NCBI GenBank assembly: GCA_964402715.1
Contig: CAYODJ010000004.1
Coordinates: 36,341 to 100,340, forward strand
DNA from: CALXOD01 sp964402715
Lineage (GTDB): Bacteria; Verrucomicrobiota; Lentisphaeria; Victivallales; Victivallaceae
Direction of reading: 5' to 3'
DNA length: 64,000 nucleotides
Shown: one piece after another, positions 1 through 8,933 of the stretch
Layout of the letters: each line of letters starts with the position of its first letter
Numbering within the stretch: position 1 is the stretch's first letter
Translations under genes and position numbers: made by a program
Notes under the pieces: generated by a model
What the model was told of the DNA's origin: nothing
Databases searched by the model: none
The model's input: the letters and a program-made list of their open reading frames with translations, nothing else

Positions 1-695
1 CGCACCGTCTCCGCCAGCTCGCCGAGATTCTCCGGAAGCGGTTCCGGAACGCGCCGGAACAGTCCGTCCGGCGCGCCGTTGACCGGAAACACCTCGCAGC
101 CGAGCTTCTCCAGAAATTTGACCGAATACAGCGCGCCGACGCCGTTGCAGCAGTCGACCGCCACCTTGAACCTCCGGCTCCGGATCGCGGCCGCGTCCAC
201 CACCTGAAAAATCTTCTTCGCGTGGTCAGTGAACGCCCGCGCGTAGCGGGTGACCTCCCTCAGTTCGGATTCCGGGGCGTATTCGAAATTGCCCTGACTG
301 TAGACGTCGAACAGCTCCGACGCCTCCACCGCGTTCAGGAACGTTCCGGAGCCGCCGATGAACTTCAGCGCGTTCCATTCGCCCGGATTGTGGCTGGCGG
401 AAACGACGATGCCTCCGACCGCGCCCAGCTCCCTGGTCATGAACTGCACCGTCGGCGTCGGCACAATCCCCAGACACACCACCTGGCATCCGGCCGCGAG
501 CAGCCCGGACACGGCCGCGCGCTCCAGCATCTCCCCGCTGGGTCTGGTGTCGCGTCCGATCACCACCCTGCCGCCGCACTGATAGAGACCGAAAGCGGTC
601 GACAGATCGGCGGTCAGCCTCGGCGTCAGTCCGGCTCCGACCACGCCGCGCACCCCGCTCTCGGAGAACTTCAGGAAATTGCCGTCGAAATTCAT
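1..695 (-). CDS. Phosphohexomutase (GlmM/ManB type), cut by window edge
   Basis: Translating the minus strand from the ATG at 695 gives an open frame of about 231 residues that runs off the left edge, so the C-terminal half is missing. The protein belongs to the alpha-D-phosphohexomutase superfamily, which moves phosphate between O1 and O6 of hexose phosphates through a phosphoserine. The phosphoserine loop SASHNPGEWN is intact, with the catalytic Ser at residue 101. An N-terminal ESGVRG segment matches the usual GTxGxRG start of the family. The ATG overlaps the TGA of the upstream paralogue in an ATGA, so the two are translationally coupled. The metal-binding DxDxD loop and the sugar-specificity loop lie outside the window or at its edge. 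I cannot tell phosphoglucosamine mutase from phosphomannomutase. Confidence 0.88.
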   Translation of the reverse strand, partial: MNFDGNFLKFSESGVRGVVGAGLTPRLTADLSTAFGLYQCGGRVVIGRDTRPSGEMLERAAVSGLLAAGCQVVCLGIVPTPTVQFMTRELGAVGGIVVSASHNPGEWNALKFIGGSGTFLNAVEASELFDVYSQGNFEYAPESELREVTRYARAFTDHAKKIFQVVDAAAIRSRRFKVAVDCCNGVGALYSVKFLEKLGCEVFPVNGAPDGLFRRVPEPLPENLGELAETV

Positions 696-2062
696 TTCCC
701 CACCCTGTTTTCAAGCAGGGCCCGCGCCTGCCATATGCGATCCTGCGCCATGCTCTTCCGTTTCGATTCCGAGATCAGACGGATGACCGGCTCCGTGGAC
801 GAAAGCCGCAGACTCAGCCATCCGTCCTCCCAGTCGAAACGCAGTCCGTCCGTCTCGGTGACCTTCGCGTCTCCGAACCGCCCCTTCACGCGGCGCAGCA
901 GCGCGTAACCGTGCGACGAACGGCAGGGGATGTTCTTCTTGACGATGTGATAACGAGGCAGGTTGCGCAGCTGCATGCTCAACGGCTGGCCGCGCACCGC
1001 AATCATCTCCAGCAGCAGCGCGGCCATCAGAAATCCGTCGAATCCGCGCAGGTCGCCGAAAGTGAAGGCGCCGCTGCCCTCCCCGCCGAGTCCGGCGCCC
1101 AGCCTTTTCATTCCGGCAATCACCTGAGCCTGACCGACTCTGACCTTCTCCAGACGGCCTCCCCGCATGCGCACCACGTCGTCCAGAGTCCTGCTGCTGC
1201 AGCAGTTGCTGACCACCATGGTGCCGGAGCCCCGCTTCTCCAGCAGGTAGTCCAGCGCCAGCGCGAAAGTCATCTCCTCGGACAGCGGTTCGCCTCCGTC
1301 CGTCAGAATGCCCATCCTGCTCATGTCGCTGTTGAACACGACGCCCGCCGACGCCTTCAGCGGATCGATGATCGCGCGGATCGGCGATTCGCTGCGCGGA
1401 CGCGGCTCCGGATCGCGCGGAAGAAGTCCGCTCTGGGAATCATTGACCGCTATCAGCCTTATCCCGAACACCGACGCGAACTTGGCCGCCAAGCCGCCGC
1501 CGGCGCCGTTGCAGAAATCCCCGACCAGCGCCAGATCGGATCTGTGGATGGCCCTGGAATCGACCGCGGTCTCGAGAAACTCCCAGTACAGTCTCTCCGC
1601 CCGCTCCGGAAGCGGCTCCACCGTGCCGATATGACCGGAGTCGGCCTCGAAGAAGCGTTTGCCGTGATACAGATCGAACAGCTCGCGCCGCCGCAGATCG
1701 TCGAAATAGGCGCCGTCCGCGTCCAGCGGGATCACCGCGTTCCAGCCGGCCGTCTGATGACCGCCGGTGATCAGCATTCCGCAGTCCAGTCCGAGCCTGG
1801 GAATCAGCGCGTGCATCATGCCCGCCGGCATCACCCCTCCGTCCACCACCCGGCAGCTGCAGCCGCAGAGCGCCGCGATCACCGCCTGCTTCAGCATCGG
1901 AGAGGACGGCCGCGTGTCGGTTCCCAGCAGAACGCTCTTTCCGGAGTTCAGCGTGCCGAAAGCGGACGCGAAATTCATCACCGACTCCGGCGTCAATCCC
2001 AGACCGATCTGTCCGCGCAGTCCGGCTCCTCCCAGACTCAGCGGACGCAAAACCACATCCAT
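692..2062 (-). CDS. Phosphohexomutase paralogue lacking catalytic Ser (probable pseudoenzyme)
   Basis: A 456-residue protein of full superfamily length. The start at 2062 was chosen because GGGGTGA lies at ribosome-binding distance; a longer frame to 2131 has no such support. It aligns residue for residue with the downstream mutase over the first ~110 positions. The phosphoserine motif TASHNP is replaced by TGGHQT (residues 99-104), so the catalytic Ser position is Gly101. The Mg2+ loop DGDADR is replaced by NSDMSR (244-249), losing two of three Asp. The sugar loop GGEGSG (327-331) and the phosphate loop RLSSTEP (419-425) are kept. The fold and ligand-binding surface are therefore likely preserved while phosphotransfer is not. 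A regulatory or scaffolding role with the overlapping active paralogue is an inference. Confidence 0.85.
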   Translation of the reverse strand: MDVVLRPLSLGGAGLRGQIGLGLTPESVMNFASAFGTLNSGKSVLLGTDTRPSSPMLKQAVIAALCGCSCRVVDGGVMPAGMMHALIPRLGLDCGMLITGGHQTAGWNAVIPLDADGAYFDDLRRRELFDLYHGKRFFEADSGHIGTVEPLPERAERLYWEFLETAVDSRAIHRSDLALVGDFCNGAGGGLAAKFASVFGIRLIAVNDSQSGLLPRDPEPRPRSESPIRAIIDPLKASAGVVFNSDMSRMGILTDGGEPLSEEMTFALALDYLLEKRGSGTMVVSNCCSSRTLDDVVRMRGGRLEKVRVGQAQVIAGMKRLGAGLGGEGSGAFTFGDLRGFDGFLMAALLLEMIAVRGQPLSMQLRNLPRYHIVKKNIPCRSSHGYALLRRVKGRFGDAKVTETDGLRFDWEDGWLSLRLSSTEPVIRLISESKRKSMAQDRIWQARALLENRVGK

Positions 2063-2195
2063 AAGTTCACCCCGCGTCCAGTTACGTTCCCTCTCCGGGA
2101 TTAAGATAACCGCGCACGGCCGGCGAGGCAAGCGCGGATTTCACGATACCGGCCTCTTTTCCACGACCGCGACGACCGCCTGAGACGGGGAAAGG

Positions 2196-3014
2196 TCATG
2201 CATCCCCCGCCCGTCCGGCCTCCAGCCGGCGGCGCATGGCGGAAATCAGCGAACCGACGTCCCCGCGCACCTCCGGGAACGGCCGTCCGGAGACGGCCAG
2301 CTTCATCACCGCGGATCCGACGACGACGCCGTCGGCGTGCCTGCCGACGGCCTCGGCGGCCTCCGGCGAGGAGACGCCGAACCCGGCCGCCACCGGCGCC
2401 GGGCTGACGGAACGGAGCCGCGCCAGATTCTCCGCCAGTTCGGGCGGCAGACTGCTGCGCACGCCGGTGACGCCGCACACCATGACGTAGTACACATAAC
2501 CGGTGGCGTCGGCGACTATGCGACGCATGCGCTCGAAAGGAGTGGCCGGCGACACCAGACGGATCCAGTGAAGTCCGTGCGCGCGGCACAGCGGCAGCAG
2601 CTCCTCCCGCTCCTCGTACGGGAGATCGACGGCGAGAACGCCGTCCGCCCCGATCTCCGCGAGACGCGCGGCCAGACGTTCCAGTCCGTACTGCAGCAGA
2701 ACATTGAAATAGCTGAAGACGATGATCCCCGTGTCCGGGTGCCGCCTCCTGAGTCCGGCGGCGGCGTCCAGCACCTTGGCCAGCGTCGTCCCCTGCCCGA
2801 GGGCGATCTCCGAGGACTGCTGAATCACGGCTCCGTCCGCCATCGGATCCGAGAACGGCACGCCGATTTCCAGTATGTCCGCGCCCTTCGCTGCGATTTC
2901 GTCCATCAGTTCCACGCTTTCCTCCGGCGACGGGCAGCCGCAGGTCGCGAACACCGTCAGCGCGGCGCGTCCCTGCGCCCGGCAACGTTCGAAAACGCTC
3001 GAGATACGATCCAT
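2196..3014 (-). CDS. trpA: Tryptophan synthase alpha subunit
   Basis: 272 residues, the normal TrpA length. It cleaves indole-3-glycerol phosphate to indole and glyceraldehyde 3-phosphate and passes indole to TrpB through the alpha2beta2 tunnel. The catalytic Glu and Asp lie in the motifs EIGVPFSDP and MADGAV. An ATG at 3038 overlaps the trpB stop in an ATGA and would add eight residues. I prefer the ATG at 3014 because GGAAGGAGC precedes it by about six bases and because MDRISSVFERC aligns with normal TrpA starts. It is the last trp gene; 133 bases separate it from the mutase pair. Confidence 0.96.
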   Translation of the reverse strand: MDRISSVFERCRAQGRAALTVFATCGCPSPEESVELMDEIAAKGADILEIGVPFSDPMADGAVIQQSSEIALGQGTTLAKVLDAAAGLRRRHPDTGIIVFSYFNVLLQYGLERLAARLAEIGADGVLAVDLPYEEREELLPLCRAHGLHWIRLVSPATPFERMRRIVADATGYVYYVMVCGVTGVRSSLPPELAENLARLRSVSPAPVAAGFGVSSPEAAEAVGRHADGVVVGSAVMKLAVSGRPFPEVRGDVGSLISAMRRRLEAGRAGDA

Positions 3015-3034
3015 GGTAGAGCTCCTTCCCATCT

Positions 3035-4216
3035 TCATGCGCGCGGACGCCGCTCGCGGTAGCGCCGGACGCTGTCCATGTCCTTGTCTCCGCGTCCGGA
3101 CAGGTTGACGATGATCACCGCGTCCCGCGGGTACTTCCCCGCCGTCCGGATCGCCTGCGCCACGGCGTGAGAGGACTCCAGCGCGGGAATGATCCCCTCA
3201 AGTCTGGACAGCAGTTCGAACGCCCGCACCGCCTCCTCGTCGTCCACCGCAGTGTACGCGGCTCTCCCCGTGTCCGCCAGAAAGCAGTGCTCAGGGCCGA
3301 CGCCGGGGTAGTCCAGCCCCGCGGAGACCGAGTGGGTCTCCAGGATCTGTCCGTCCCGGTTCTGAAGCAGGTAGCACTTGCTTCCGTGCAGCACGCCGAC
3401 ACGGCCGCCGTTGATGCTGGCGGCGTGCCGCCCGGTGCCGAGTCCCTCGCCGGCGGCCTCCACGCCGGTGAGCCTCACCGACGCGTCGTCCAGAAATCCG
3501 GCGAATATCCCCATCGCGTTGCTGCCGCCTCCGACGCACGCGATCACCTCGTCCGGCAGTCTGCCCGTCTTCTCCAGACACTGCCGTCTCGCCTCCGCCC
3601 CTATCACCGACTGAAAGTCGCGCACGATGCGCGGATAGGGGTACGGCCCGGCCACCGTGCCGATCACGTAGAAGGTGCGGTCGGCCGTCGCCGTCCAGTC
3701 GCGTATGGCCTCGTTCATCGCGTCCTTGAGCGTGGCGGAGCCGGCGTTCACCGCCGTCACCTTGGCTCCGAGAACGCGCATGCGGTCGACGTTGGGAGCC
3801 TGGCGACGGACGTCGAGAGCGCCCATGAACACCTCGCACTCCATTCCGAAAAGAGCGGCGGCCGTCGCCGTAGCCACCCCGTGCATGCCCGCGCCGGTCT
3901 CGGCGATCAGACGCTTCCTCCCCATGCGCCGCGCCAGCAGAGCCTGACCGAGGGTGTTGTTGACTTTGTGGGCTCCGGTGTGGTTGAGATCCTCGCGTTT
4001 GAGATAAATGCGCGCGCCTCCGCAGTGCTCCGTCAGGTTGCGCGCGAAATAAAGCGGCGACTCGCGCCCGACGTAATCGGTCAGCAGATCCGACAGCTCC
4101 CTGCCGAACGCCGGATCGCTCCGCGCCGCGTCGTATGCGGCCTCGACCTCGTCCAGAACCGGAATCAGCGTCTCCGCGACATACTGTCCTCCGTACAATC
4201 CGTAATGGGTCTTCAT
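3035..4216 (-). CDS. trpB: Tryptophan synthase beta subunit
   Basis: 393 residues, the usual TrpB1 length. It is a PLP enzyme condensing indole with serine to give tryptophan. The PLP lysine is in HTGAHKVNN and the phosphate-binding loop is GGGSNAMG, both intact. The ATG at 4216 overlaps the trpF stop in an ATGA; an open frame continues further upstream but that part belongs to trpF in another frame. The N-terminus YGLYGGQYVAETLIP matches the conserved G.FGG.Y.PE.L start of bacterial TrpB. Confidence 0.97.
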   Translation of the reverse strand: MKTHYGLYGGQYVAETLIPVLDEVEAAYDAARSDPAFGRELSDLLTDYVGRESPLYFARNLTEHCGGARIYLKREDLNHTGAHKVNNTLGQALLARRMGRKRLIAETGAGMHGVATATAAALFGMECEVFMGALDVRRQAPNVDRMRVLGAKVTAVNAGSATLKDAMNEAIRDWTATADRTFYVIGTVAGPYPYPRIVRDFQSVIGAEARRQCLEKTGRLPDEVIACVGGGSNAMGIFAGFLDDASVRLTGVEAAGEGLGTGRHAASINGGRVGVLHGSKCYLLQNRDGQILETHSVSAGLDYPGVGPEHCFLADTGRAAYTAVDDEEAVRAFELLSRLEGIIPALESSHAVAQAIRTAGKYPRDAVIIVNLSGRGDKDMDSVRRYRERRPRA

Positions 4217-4827
4217 GATGCCTCCATATTTTTCACCGCCCGGAAGAACTCCCGCATCTTCTCCTCGCTTTTCACGCCCGGCGCCGATTCGATCCCGCTG
4301 GACAGGTCGACGCCGGCGGGACGCACTCTCCGGACGGCCTCCTCCACGTTCGCCGCGTTCAGTCCTCCGGCCAGCATGACCGGCCTTCTCGCCGCCAGCG
4401 CCGCCGCAGCCTCCCAGTCGCAGCGGGATCCGGAACCGCCGGAGGCGGCGTCGGCGACCAGCATCGCGGCGGGATCGTCCGCGAACGAAGCGACAGCGTC
4501 CGGTCCGCGCACGGCGACCGCCCGCCATATCTCCAGATCCGGCAGCGCGCGCATGAACGAGGCGGTGTCGCCGCCGTACAGCTGCGCGACATCCAGGCCC
4601 CCCGCGTCAGCGGCCTCCCTGACGAAGGCGGCGTCGGCGTCGACGAAGACCCCGACGCGGCGCACGCTCCGGGGCAGATCCACGGTCAGAACCGCCAGCC
4701 GCTCCGGCGTCACGCGCCGCGCCGACGCGGGGGCCAGGACGAATCCGACGTAAGCCGCGCCCAGCTCCGCCGCCAGATCGACGTCGCGGCGGCGCGTGAG
4801 ACCGCAAATCTTCACTTTCACGTTCAC
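4213..4827 (-). CDS. trpF: Phosphoribosylanthranilate isomerase
   Basis: 204 residues, a normal TrpF TIM barrel. It converts N-(5'-phosphoribosyl)anthranilate to CdRP in tryptophan synthesis. The catalytic Cys is in the N-terminal KICGLTR motif, and the C-terminal phosphate-binding region reads MLAGGLNAANV with the catalytic Asp in GVDLSSGIE. The start is GTG at 4827, overlapping the trpC TGA as GTGA; the stop overlaps the trpB ATG. trpF is a separate gene here, not fused to trpC as in enterobacteria. Confidence 0.96.
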   Translation of the reverse strand: MNVKVKICGLTRRRDVDLAAELGAAYVGFVLAPASARRVTPERLAVLTVDLPRSVRRVGVFVDADAAFVREAADAGGLDVAQLYGGDTASFMRALPDLEIWRAVAVRGPDAVASFADDPAAMLVADAASGGSGSRCDWEAAAALAARRPVMLAGGLNAANVEEAVRRVRPAGVDLSSGIESAPGVKSEEKMREFFRAVKNMEAS

Positions 4828-5600
4828 GACAGAAGCTCCCTCAGCGCAGCACCGGGGCGGGGGGCCCTCATCAGCGTCTCCCCGACCAGCAGCGCCGCGG
4901 CCCCGGCGCTCCTCATCGAGGCCACGTCCTCACGACTGCGGATCGCGCTCTCGGCCACGGGCAGCCTTTCCCTCGGAATCATCCGGAGCAGACGCGCCGT
5001 GGTGTCCAAATCGGTGCGGAAGGTGCGCAGGTCGCGGGCGTTGGCTCCGATCATGTCCGCGCCGGAATCAAGAAAGATCTCCACCTCGTCCTCGCTGTGG
5101 GCCTCGCCCAGCACCGCCAGTCCCAGCCGGTGCGCACGGACGGTCAGACTCCGCAGCTCGGCCGCCGGCAGCAGCGCCGCGATCAGAAGCACGGCGTCGG
5201 CGCCGGAGACGCGCGCCTCAAGCAGCTGGTATTCGTCCACGATGAAATCCTTGCGCAGCAGCGGAACGGACGCCGCGCGCCTCGCCCGCTCCAGATACGT
5301 CAGACTTCCGCGGAAGAATTCCGGTTCGGTCAGCACGGACAGCGCCGCCGCCCCGGCCGCCTCCAGTTCCGCCGCCAGCTCCGTCACCGGGAAATCGCTC
5401 CGGATCGTGCCTTTCGACGGCGACGCCGACTTGAGTTCGGCGATTATCCTGACGCCGTCCTTCCTCAGCGCTCCGGGGAAGTCCCGGCACGGCGGCAGCC
5501 GCTCCAGACGTTCCAGCAGAGCCTCCTCCGGCACGGCGCGCGCGGATTCCGCCACCCGCCGCCGCGTGCTGATTTCAATCCTCCGCAGAAAGTCGTTCAT
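4824..5600 (-). CDS. trpC: Indole-3-glycerol phosphate synthase
   Basis: 258 residues, a single-domain TrpC. It closes the indole ring of CdRP with loss of CO2 and water. The catalytic lysine region IAELKSASPSKG is intact, as is the second lysine motif LLRKDFIVD. The ATG at 5600 overlaps the trpD stop (ATGA) and the stop overlaps the trpF GTG, so translation is coupled on both sides. Confidence 0.96.
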   Translation of the reverse strand: MNDFLRRIEISTRRRVAESARAVPEEALLERLERLPPCRDFPGALRKDGVRIIAELKSASPSKGTIRSDFPVTELAAELEAAGAAALSVLTEPEFFRGSLTYLERARRAASVPLLRKDFIVDEYQLLEARVSGADAVLLIAALLPAAELRSLTVRAHRLGLAVLGEAHSEDEVEIFLDSGADMIGANARDLRTFRTDLDTTARLLRMIPRERLPVAESAIRSREDVASMRSAGAAALLVGETLMRAPRPGAALRELLS

Positions 5601-6613
5601 CGCCGGCTCGCTCCGATCAGCTGACGCAGCTTGTCCCTGGCCGCCCCCGACGCGACGGCGTCGGCGGCGCGTCTCACGCCCTCCCGGAGATCCTCCGCCA
5701 GTCCGCCCACGTAGATCGCCGCCCCCGCGTTCAGCAGCACCGCCGCCCGCGGCGCTCCCTGATTGCGGTTCTCCAGCACGTCGAGCAGCGTCGCCGCGTT
5801 CTCCGCGGCGTCGCCGCCCCGCAGATCCTCGACGGGGAAGACATGTCCCAGCAGCGTCTCCGGAAGCAGATCGTAGCTGACGACGACGCCGTCGTCCTTC
5901 AGCTCGGCGACCCGCGTCGGCGCGGCGCAGCTGATTTCGTCGAGGCCGTCGCGTCCGTGAACGACCATGGCTCTGCGGACGCCGAGCCCCTTCAGCGTTT
6001 CGGCGAACAGTCCGGTCAGCCTTTCCTCGTAGACGCCGAGAACCATGGCCGACGCGCGGGCCGGATTGCAGAGCGGACCCAGCATGTTGAAGATCGTGCG
6101 CACCCGCAGCTCCCGGCGCAGCCCCGCCACCGCGCCGAGCATCGGGTGCATCTTCTGTGCGAAGAGAAATCCGATGCCGTGCTCCCTGACGGAGCGTCCG
6201 ACCTGCCCGGCGGTCATCTGCAGATTGAACCCCAGCTCCGCCAGCACATCGGCGGATCCGCACTTTCCGGACACCGCGCGATTGCCGTGCTTGGCGATCG
6301 TCACGCCCGCGCCGGCCGCGACGAACGCGGACGCCGTCGATATGTTGAACGATATCCCGCCGTCGCCGCCGGTGCCGACGATGTCCACCGTCTCCAGGCC
6401 GCCGCAGTCGACGGCCTCGGCCCGCCGCCGCAGCAGCCGGGCCGCGCCGATCAGCTCGGCGCTGGACTCGCCCTTCATTCTCAACGCGGCGAGGAACGCT
6501 CCGGCCTGCACCTGAGGAACCTCCCCCCCCGCCACGATCTCGACGGCCCGCTCCGTCTCCTCGGAGGTGAGATCCCGTCCCGCGAAAATCTTTTCCAGAT
6601 AATCCCGCAGCAT
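5597..6613 (-). CDS. trpD: Anthranilate phosphoribosyltransferase
   Basis: 338 residues, the usual stand-alone TrpD length. It transfers the phosphoribosyl group from PRPP to anthranilate. The PRPP/metal-binding motif GTGGDG and the downstream KHGNRAVSGKCGSADVLAEL region are intact. The ATG at 6613 shares bases with the trpG stop (TGATG). The glutaminase (TrpG) is a separate gene, so this is not the fused enterobacterial arrangement. Confidence 0.96.
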   Translation of the reverse strand: MLRDYLEKIFAGRDLTSEETERAVEIVAGGEVPQVQAGAFLAALRMKGESSAELIGAARLLRRRAEAVDCGGLETVDIVGTGGDGGISFNISTASAFVAAGAGVTIAKHGNRAVSGKCGSADVLAELGFNLQMTAGQVGRSVREHGIGFLFAQKMHPMLGAVAGLRRELRVRTIFNMLGPLCNPARASAMVLGVYEERLTGLFAETLKGLGVRRAMVVHGRDGLDEISCAAPTRVAELKDDGVVVSYDLLPETLLGHVFPVEDLRGGDAAENAATLLDVLENRNQGAPRAAVLLNAGAAIYVGGLAEDLREGVRRAADAVASGAARDKLRQLIGASRR

Positions 6614-7215
6614 CACCGATTCCCCCCGAGGCCGCCGGGGCGGCGCGATCTCGCCATGTTCACGAAATTGGCCAGCTGCCGGCTTCCCGTCTCGGTCAGG
6701 ACCGATTCCGGGTGATATTGAATCCCCTCGACCGGAAAGCGGCGGTGGCGGATTCCCATGATCTCGCCGTCCGCCGTCCTGGCGGTCACCTCCAGTTCGG
6801 AAGGCAGCGACGACTCCTGCAGCGCCAGCGAATGATACCGCACCGCCCGGAACGGATTCTCCAGACCCTCGAACAGTCCCCTGCCGTCGTGGAAGATGTC
6901 CGACGTCTTCCCGTGCATGATCTCCCTGGCGCCGACGACTCTGCCGCCCAGCGCCTGGCCGATCGCCTGATGTCCGAGACATACCCCCAGCAGCGGTATC
7001 TCCTGAAAGACGCGCCGGATCAGATCCAGCATGATCCCCGCCTTCTCCGGCCGTCCCGGTCCCGGCGAAAGGACAATCGCCTCCGGACGCATCGCCACCG
7101 CCTCCTCGACGCCTATCTCCCGGTTGCGCCGCACCACCACGCTCGGAGTCAGGGCGTACAGCAGGTGAACCAGATTGTATGTGAAGGAATCGTAATTGTC
7201 TATGACCAGAATCAT
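6613..7215 (-). CDS. trpG: Anthranilate synthase glutaminase component
   Basis: 200 residues, class I glutamine amidotransferase. It supplies ammonia to TrpE. The nucleophile elbow GVCLGHQAI contains the catalytic Cys, and the His/Glu pair is in GIQYHPESVL. The ATG at 7215 was chosen over a GTG at 7221 because GGGAGG lies seven bases before the ATG, whereas it would almost touch the GTG. In many bacteria this subunit also serves PabB; no pab gene is present in the window. Confidence 0.95.
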   Translation of the reverse strand: MILVIDNYDSFTYNLVHLLYALTPSVVVRRNREIGVEEAVAMRPEAIVLSPGPGRPEKAGIMLDLIRRVFQEIPLLGVCLGHQAIGQALGGRVVGAREIMHGKTSDIFHDGRGLFEGLENPFRAVRYHSLALQESSLPSELEVTARTADGEIMGIRHRRFPVEGIQYHPESVLTETGSRQLANFVNMARSRRPGGLGGNR

Positions 7216-7228
7216 CGCCACGCCTCCC

Positions 7229-8707
7229 TCATTTCAGCTTCAGCGCGTCCGCAGCCAGGCGTATCGCCGTGAAAACCGCCGCGGCCTTGTTCAGCGTCTC
7301 CTCGTATTCCCTGTCCGGATCCGAATCGTAGACGATCCCCGCTCCGGCCTGCACCGTCACCGTGCCTCCGTGCAGTTCCAGCGTGCGTATAGTGATGGCC
7401 AGATCCAGATTGCCGTCGTAGCTGAAATACCCGACCGCGCCGCCGTAGACGCCGCGCGGCCTCTTCTCCAGCTCGCCGATCATCTCCATGGCGCGGATCT
7501 TGGGGGCGCCCGACAGCGTTCCCGCAGGGAACGTCGCGCGCACCAGATCGAACGCGTCCCGCCCCTCCGCCATCTCCGCCTCCACGGAACTGACCAGATG
7601 CATCACATGGCTGTACCGCTCCACCTTCATGAAAGACCTGACCTCCACACTGCCCGGGCTGGCGACGCGTCCGAGATCGTTCCTGCCCAGGTCCACCAGC
7701 ATCAGATGCTCGGCCCTCTCCTTCACGTCGTTCAGCAGCTCGTCCTCCAGTGCGCGGTCCTCCTCGGGTGTCGCGCCGCGGCGGCGGGTGCCGGCGATGG
7801 GGCGCAGCGAACAGCGGCCGTTCTCCAGCTTGACCATGGTCTCCGGCGACGACCCGACCAGGGTGCGGTCGCCGATTTTGAGAAAGAACGTGTACGGCGA
7901 CGGGTTGATCAGGCGCAGCGCACGGTACATCTGCAGCCCCGACGACACCGCCGGCGTCGAGAACTTCTGGGACAGAACCACCTGGATCGCCTCTCCGTCG
8001 CGGATCTGCTCCCTGGCTTTCTCGACCATCTCGCGGAATTCACCGCGCGTGACGGAACTCACCGGATCGGAAGCCCGGCGCGGCGGCTCGACGGCGGCGG
8101 TCAGCGGACGGCGCAGGAGCGCCTCGAGCTCCTCCAGCCGCCGCAGGGTGTCGTCGTACGCCGCGCGCGGAGTCGCGAATTCGGCGGGACGCACGCATTC
8201 CACCAGTCGGATCGTGTGGCGGACATTGTCGAACACGATCATCTCGTCGGTGATCAGCATCGCCGCGTCGGGTCCGTCGGAGTTCGGAGGAATGGGCAGC
8301 CGCTCGAACTCACGCACCGTCTCGTATCCGATGTATCCCACCGCGCCGCCGAACAGCGGCGGCAGACCCTCGGTTTCCGCCGGAACCGTGTCCCGCAGCA
8401 GTGCGCGCAGGGCCGCGAAAGCCCCGTCCCCGCCGGGAAGTTCGACCCTGCCGCCGTCGCGGCCGGTCAGGAAAGGTCTGCCGTCCTCCACGGTGAACAC
8501 GCCTCTGGGACGCACTCCTATGAAGGAGTACCGTCCGAAGCGCTCGCCGCCCTCGACGCTCTCGAGCAGGAACACGTTCTCGTCCCCGGCAAACCGCGCC
8601 AGCACCGACACCGGTGTCTCCATGTCCGCGAGAAGTTCACGGCACACCGGCACGAGGTTGCCCCGTCCGCACGCCTTCTCGAATTCGCTGAAGTCCATCT
8701 GCTTCAT
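7229..8707 (-). CDS. trpE: Anthranilate synthase component I
   Basis: 492 residues, normal length. It makes anthranilate from chorismate with ammonia from TrpG. The N-terminal LLESVEGGERFGRYSFIG contains the LLES element that forms the tryptophan feedback site, so the enzyme is likely allosterically inhibited. The chorismate-binding C-terminal domain shows FPAGTLSGAPKIRAMEMI and IAGTRRRG. First gene of the operon; only 13 bases separate its stop from the trpG start. The leader upstream carries an intrinsic terminator, pointing to transcription attenuation. Confidence 0.96.
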   Translation of the reverse strand: MKQMDFSEFEKACGRGNLVPVCRELLADMETPVSVLARFAGDENVFLLESVEGGERFGRYSFIGVRPRGVFTVEDGRPFLTGRDGGRVELPGGDGAFAALRALLRDTVPAETEGLPPLFGGAVGYIGYETVREFERLPIPPNSDGPDAAMLITDEMIVFDNVRHTIRLVECVRPAEFATPRAAYDDTLRRLEELEALLRRPLTAAVEPPRRASDPVSSVTRGEFREMVEKAREQIRDGEAIQVVLSQKFSTPAVSSGLQMYRALRLINPSPYTFFLKIGDRTLVGSSPETMVKLENGRCSLRPIAGTRRRGATPEEDRALEDELLNDVKERAEHLMLVDLGRNDLGRVASPGSVEVRSFMKVERYSHVMHLVSSVEAEMAEGRDAFDLVRATFPAGTLSGAPKIRAMEMIGELEKRPRGVYGGAVGYFSYDGNLDLAITIRTLELHGGTVTVQAGAGIVYDSDPDREYEETLNKAAAVFTAIRLAADALKLK

Positions 8708-8733
8708 TCCAGTCGCACTCCCAGATTCATTTC

Positions 8734-8778
8734 AGACAAAAGCCGCGCCCGGAGATCACGTTCTCTCCAGGGCGCGGC
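8734..8778 (-). terminator. Probable trp attenuator (intrinsic terminator before trpE)
   Basis: Read on the minus strand, GCCGCGCCC and GGAGA pair with TCTCC and GGGCGCGGC across an eight-base loop. This gives a 14-bp stem with one bulged base, followed by TTTTGTC. It sits 27 bases upstream of the trpE ATG and downstream of the operon promoter, the position of an attenuator. I could not identify a convincing antiterminator by eye. Confidence 0.78.
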
Positions 8779-8814
8779 GCCTGCGGTTCAGAAAGAGACG
8801 GCGATCCGGGCTGC

Positions 8815-8859
8815 TCACGCCCTCACCGCCGGCCATAAACCCGAAGTCGGCCGAATCAT
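8815..8859 (-). CDS. Candidate trp leader peptide (14 aa)
   Basis: A 14-codon frame reading MIRPTSGLWPAVRA, with GGGGTG five bases before its ATG and its stop 36 bases before the terminator stem. It has one Trp codon, at residue 9. Its ATG overlaps the stop of another short frame (8856-8927, 23 aa, also with one Trp). Classical leaders have tandem Trp codons, so this is only a candidate. T-box or protein-based control is possible instead, although I saw no T-box sequence. Confidence 0.3.
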   Translation of the reverse strand: MIRPTSGLWPAVRA

Positions 8860-8933
8860 GCGGCACCCCGGCGGAACTGCCGCCGATGCCATCGGCCGAT
8901 GCCGAAACTGTACGCTGCCTTTCTCATGACGAC

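Noticed and set aside
8856..8927. 23-codon frame with one Trp codon as the trp leader peptide
   Set aside because: Weaker candidate than the 14-codon frame. It lies further from the terminator and has no good ribosome-binding site, so it is mentioned but not annotated.
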